The notes beneath the pieces are model-generated. The model saw nothing but the letters and a program-made list of their open reading frames with translations. It was not told the DNA's origin and ran no database searches. The position numbers were made by a program, and so were the translations under genes. This document shows, in pieces, positions 32,621-34,339 of a stretch of 34,339 nucleotides of DNA; within the stretch, counting starts at the first letter, position 1; each line of letters begins with the position of its first letter. This stretch comes from an uncultured Saprospiraceae bacterium. GTDB lineage: Bacteria; Bacteroidota; Bacteroidia; Chitinophagales; Saprospiraceae. Location of the stretch: NCBI GenBank assembly GCA_937942435.1, contig CALDEM010000050.1, positions 1 to 34,339 on the forward strand, in the 5' to 3' direction.

Positions 32621-34339
32621 TTACTTGGCTACAATGACTCTTTGGTAGTCAACTACTTCACCTTCCGATTTTAAAAGTATCATATACATTCCGCTTTCAA
32701 ATCGATCTACATCAATTCTTGCAGAAGTTTGATCATCTTGTACTCTTTGAGTAAGTAATCTTTGTCCGTTTGTATTTATTAATTCTATCGTTGCATTAGC
32801 TCCTATATCTCCTAGTGTAACATCAACAAATGATGTTGCTGGATTAGGAGCAATAGAAAACTCTTTAGCATCGATTATAAAGTCACCCACTGTTGTTCCT
32901 TCAAATGAACTTCTACCAGAAGCACCTGAACCAGGAGTAAACGATACATAATCAGTGAAGTCTGATATTTTGTTTGTGCTACATATGGTTCTAACCTTAG
33001 CAACGACAACATCTGTTCCTCCAGTCGTAACTGTAAGGTTAGTACGTCTTACAGGTATCGTGACAAATGAGTTAGGCTTCCCTTCTAATCCAATCACTAC
33101 TTCGTAACCTATAACATGTACAGGTGCTCTATCCCAACGTAATTGGAATGTTTGAGCAGACCTTCTCGTCAGTCTTAGGTTAAGTGGTGCTTGACAAACA
33201 TTAGGATCGCATGTCAGACGATATACAGTTATAGGATTAGAAAGAGAGTAACATCCCCCTAATTCATCAATACTGCCGCCGACTTCTATACCCGTAGTAG
33301 TACCATCAAATGCAAGATTATAAACGAAGCACGTACCTGGTCCAGCTCCTTCAAGATCAACTCTTGCAGTTCCTGGTAGACCAAGAATGTTTCCTTCTTC
33401 ATCTGTGATAACTAATCTATTGCTTCCTTCATTATCATATACCTGCACGTCAAATGGGTTAGGTATACCATCTCCAGCGCATATTGTAAATTCTGTAAAT
33501 CCAGATGTACTTGCGATGTTACCACCATCTACATTACAACCTTCTTGCGTTCTAACAACTTCTACAGGATTAGAAAGACTAAAACATCCATCAAAATCAT
33601 CTATACTAAGACCTGCAGCTAAGCCTGAGATCTCACCATCGTAGCTTAAGTGCCATACAAGGCACGTTCCAGGTCCCGCACCATCAAAGTTGACAGCAGA
33701 AAATGTAGGAGGCAAGCCAAGGATATTTCCTTGCTCATCTGTTACCACCCATTGGCTATTCATTCCTTGCGCATTAGCAAGTGTGATTCCTCCAGCTGGG
33801 ATATTGTCGGCAACACCGTCACCTACTGTAAAGGCATAAGGTCCACCGATTAACTCACCACCATTAGCTTGACATCCACTTGCGTTTTCTCTAACTACTT
33901 GCACTGGGTTAGATAAGCTAAAGCATCCTTGGATATCATTAGCGTTAAGACCCATAGCAGCACCTGTGATCTCACCATCGTAGCTCAAGTGCCATACAAG
34001 ACAAGTACCTGCACCTGCGCCATCAAAGTTAACAGCAGAGAATGTAGGTGGTAATCCTAAGATATAACCTTCGTCATCTGTTACTACCCATTGGCTATTC
34101 ATGCCTTGGGAATTAGCAAGAGTGATAGCATCAGCCGGAATATTATCAGCCTCACCATCACCTACTGTAAAAGTGAAAGGTCCGCCGATCAACTCACCAC
34201 CATTTGCTTGGCAACCGCTCGCATTTTCTCTTATTACTTGCACTGGGTTAGATAAGCTAAAGCATCCTTGGATATCATTAGCGTTAAGACCCATAGCAGC
34301 ACCTGTGATCTCACCATCGTAGCTCAAGTGCCATACTAA
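32621..34339 (-). CDS. T9SS-secreted tandem-repeat surface protein, 5' end cut by window edge
   Basis: The frame is open to the right edge, so only the C-terminal 572 or so residues are visible. They consist of two almost identical 113-residue units, a diverged 111-residue unit and a 40-residue partial unit. Each carries LVWHLSYDGE-like, GCFSLSNPV and ILGLP motifs plus conserved cysteines. A fibronectin type III-like domain follows (APLNLRLTRRS to FTP), then a T9SS type A C-terminal domain (FSIAPNPATSFVDVTL, ending YQRVIVAK). It is probably a large cell-surface protein, adhesin-like. Repeats of this kind are ones I associate with Saprospiria. Its own terminator suggests it is not part of the agar locus. 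Confidence 0.88.
   Translation of the reverse strand, partial: LVWHLSYDGEITGAAMGLNANDIQGCFSLSNPVQVIRENASGCQANGGELIGGPFTFTVGDGEADNIPADAITLANSQGMNSQWVVTDDEGYILGLPPTFSAVNFDGAGAGTCLVWHLSYDGEITGAAMGLNANDIQGCFSLSNPVQVVRENASGCQANGGELIGGPYAFTVGDGVADNIPAGGITLANAQGMNSQWVVTDEQGNILGLPPTFSAVNFDGAGPGTCLVWHLSYDGEISGLAAGLSIDDFDGCFSLSNPVEVVRTQEGCNVDGGNIASTSGFTEFTICAGDGIPNPFDVQVYDNEGSNRLVITDEEGNILGLPGTARVDLEGAGPGTCFVYNLAFDGTTTGIEVGGSIDELGGCYSLSNPITVYRLTCDPNVCQAPLNLRLTRRSAQTFQLRWDRAPVHVIGYEVVIGLEGKPNSFVTIPVRRTNLTVTTGGTDVVVAKVRTICSTNKISDFTDYVSFTPGSGASGRSSFEGTTVGDFIIDAKEFSIAPNPATSFVDVTLGDIGANATIELINTNGQRLLTQRVQDDQTSARIDVDRFESGMYMILLKSEGEVVDYQRVIVAK
33209..34339 (-). repeat. tandem 339-bp coding repeats
   Basis: Units lie at 34001-34339 (cut by the edge at its start boundary), 33662-34000, 33329-33661 (333 bp, diverged) and a partial one at 33209-33328. 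The first two are nearly identical at DNA level: for example, 33908-33996 and 34247-34335 read the same, 339 bp apart. This suggests recent duplication or gene conversion, and the array probably continues past the window. Confidence 0.9.

Noticed and set aside
1..34339. CRISPR arrays, tRNA/rRNA genes, insertion sequences, phage genes
   Set aside because: I looked for short regular repeats with spacers, cloverleaf-like ends, transposase motifs and flanking inverted repeats and found none. The only regular array is the coding repeat at the right edge.

Overview
This window comes from an AT-rich marine-type Bacteroidota genome. It carries most of an agar (agarose) utilisation locus that runs from polymer cleavage to central metabolism. 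The evidence for Bacteroidota is a SusC/SusD pair, C-terminal T9SS sorting domains on secreted proteins, a TPR-transmembrane-LuxR-type regulator, and the absence of Shine-Dalgarno-like leaders at most starts. The repeat protein at the right edge and the large FG-GAP/ASPIC proteins next to SusCD resemble what I know from Saprospiria (Lewinella/Saprospira relatives). That lineage is an inference.

Layout. Positions 1-1283 (minus) hold an edge-truncated SLC45-like MFS sugar transporter. Positions 1475-2789 (plus) hold a small unknown ORF and an HSL-type alpha/beta hydrolase. Positions 3209-11286 (plus) hold a catabolic run: zinc alcohol dehydrogenase, KduD-like SDR, AldA-like aldehyde dehydrogenase, aldose 1-epimerase, an enolase-superfamily enzyme best read as 3,6-anhydro-L-galactonate cycloisomerase, a RhaT-like permease and a GH117 lipoprotein. 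The run closes with a strong intrinsic terminator (11369-11406). Positions 11553-14148 hold a divergent pair, a DgoT-like transporter (minus) and D-galactonate dehydratase DgoD (plus). Positions 14708-26909 (plus) hold SusC, SusD and three consecutive FG-GAP/ASPIC (CRTAC1-type) proteins. Positions 26926-28554 (minus) hold the membrane-bound regulator. Positions 28838-32328 (minus) hold GH16 beta-agarase, DgoK kinase and KDPGal-type aldolase, with a 14-nt overlap at each junction. Positions 32621-34339 (minus, truncated) hold a T9SS surface protein made of near-identical tandem repeats, with its own terminator.

How the genes work together (inference from families). The secreted GH16 enzyme cuts agarose, and SusCD imports oligosaccharides. 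Periplasmic GH117 releases 3,6-anhydro-L-galactose (AHG), which the RhaT-like permease may take inward. AHG is oxidised by the aldehyde dehydrogenase and converted by the cycloisomerase to 2-keto-3-deoxy-L-galactonate. The zinc dehydrogenase and the KduD-like SDR would then epimerise it to 2-keto-3-deoxy-D-gluconate. A second branch, DgoT-like transporter, DgoD, DgoK and aldolase, is the lower De Ley-Doudoroff (galactonate) pathway. No galactose dehydrogenase, lactonase of a known family, KDG kinase, exo-agarase or sulfatase is recognisable here.

The most interesting non-coding signal is a promoter-proximal DNA element of the form CAGWTTTTGTMYAKG. It recurs upstream of the catabolic run, the RhaT-like gene, dgoD, susC and the agarase gene, in the sense orientation each time, and may mark a common regulon.
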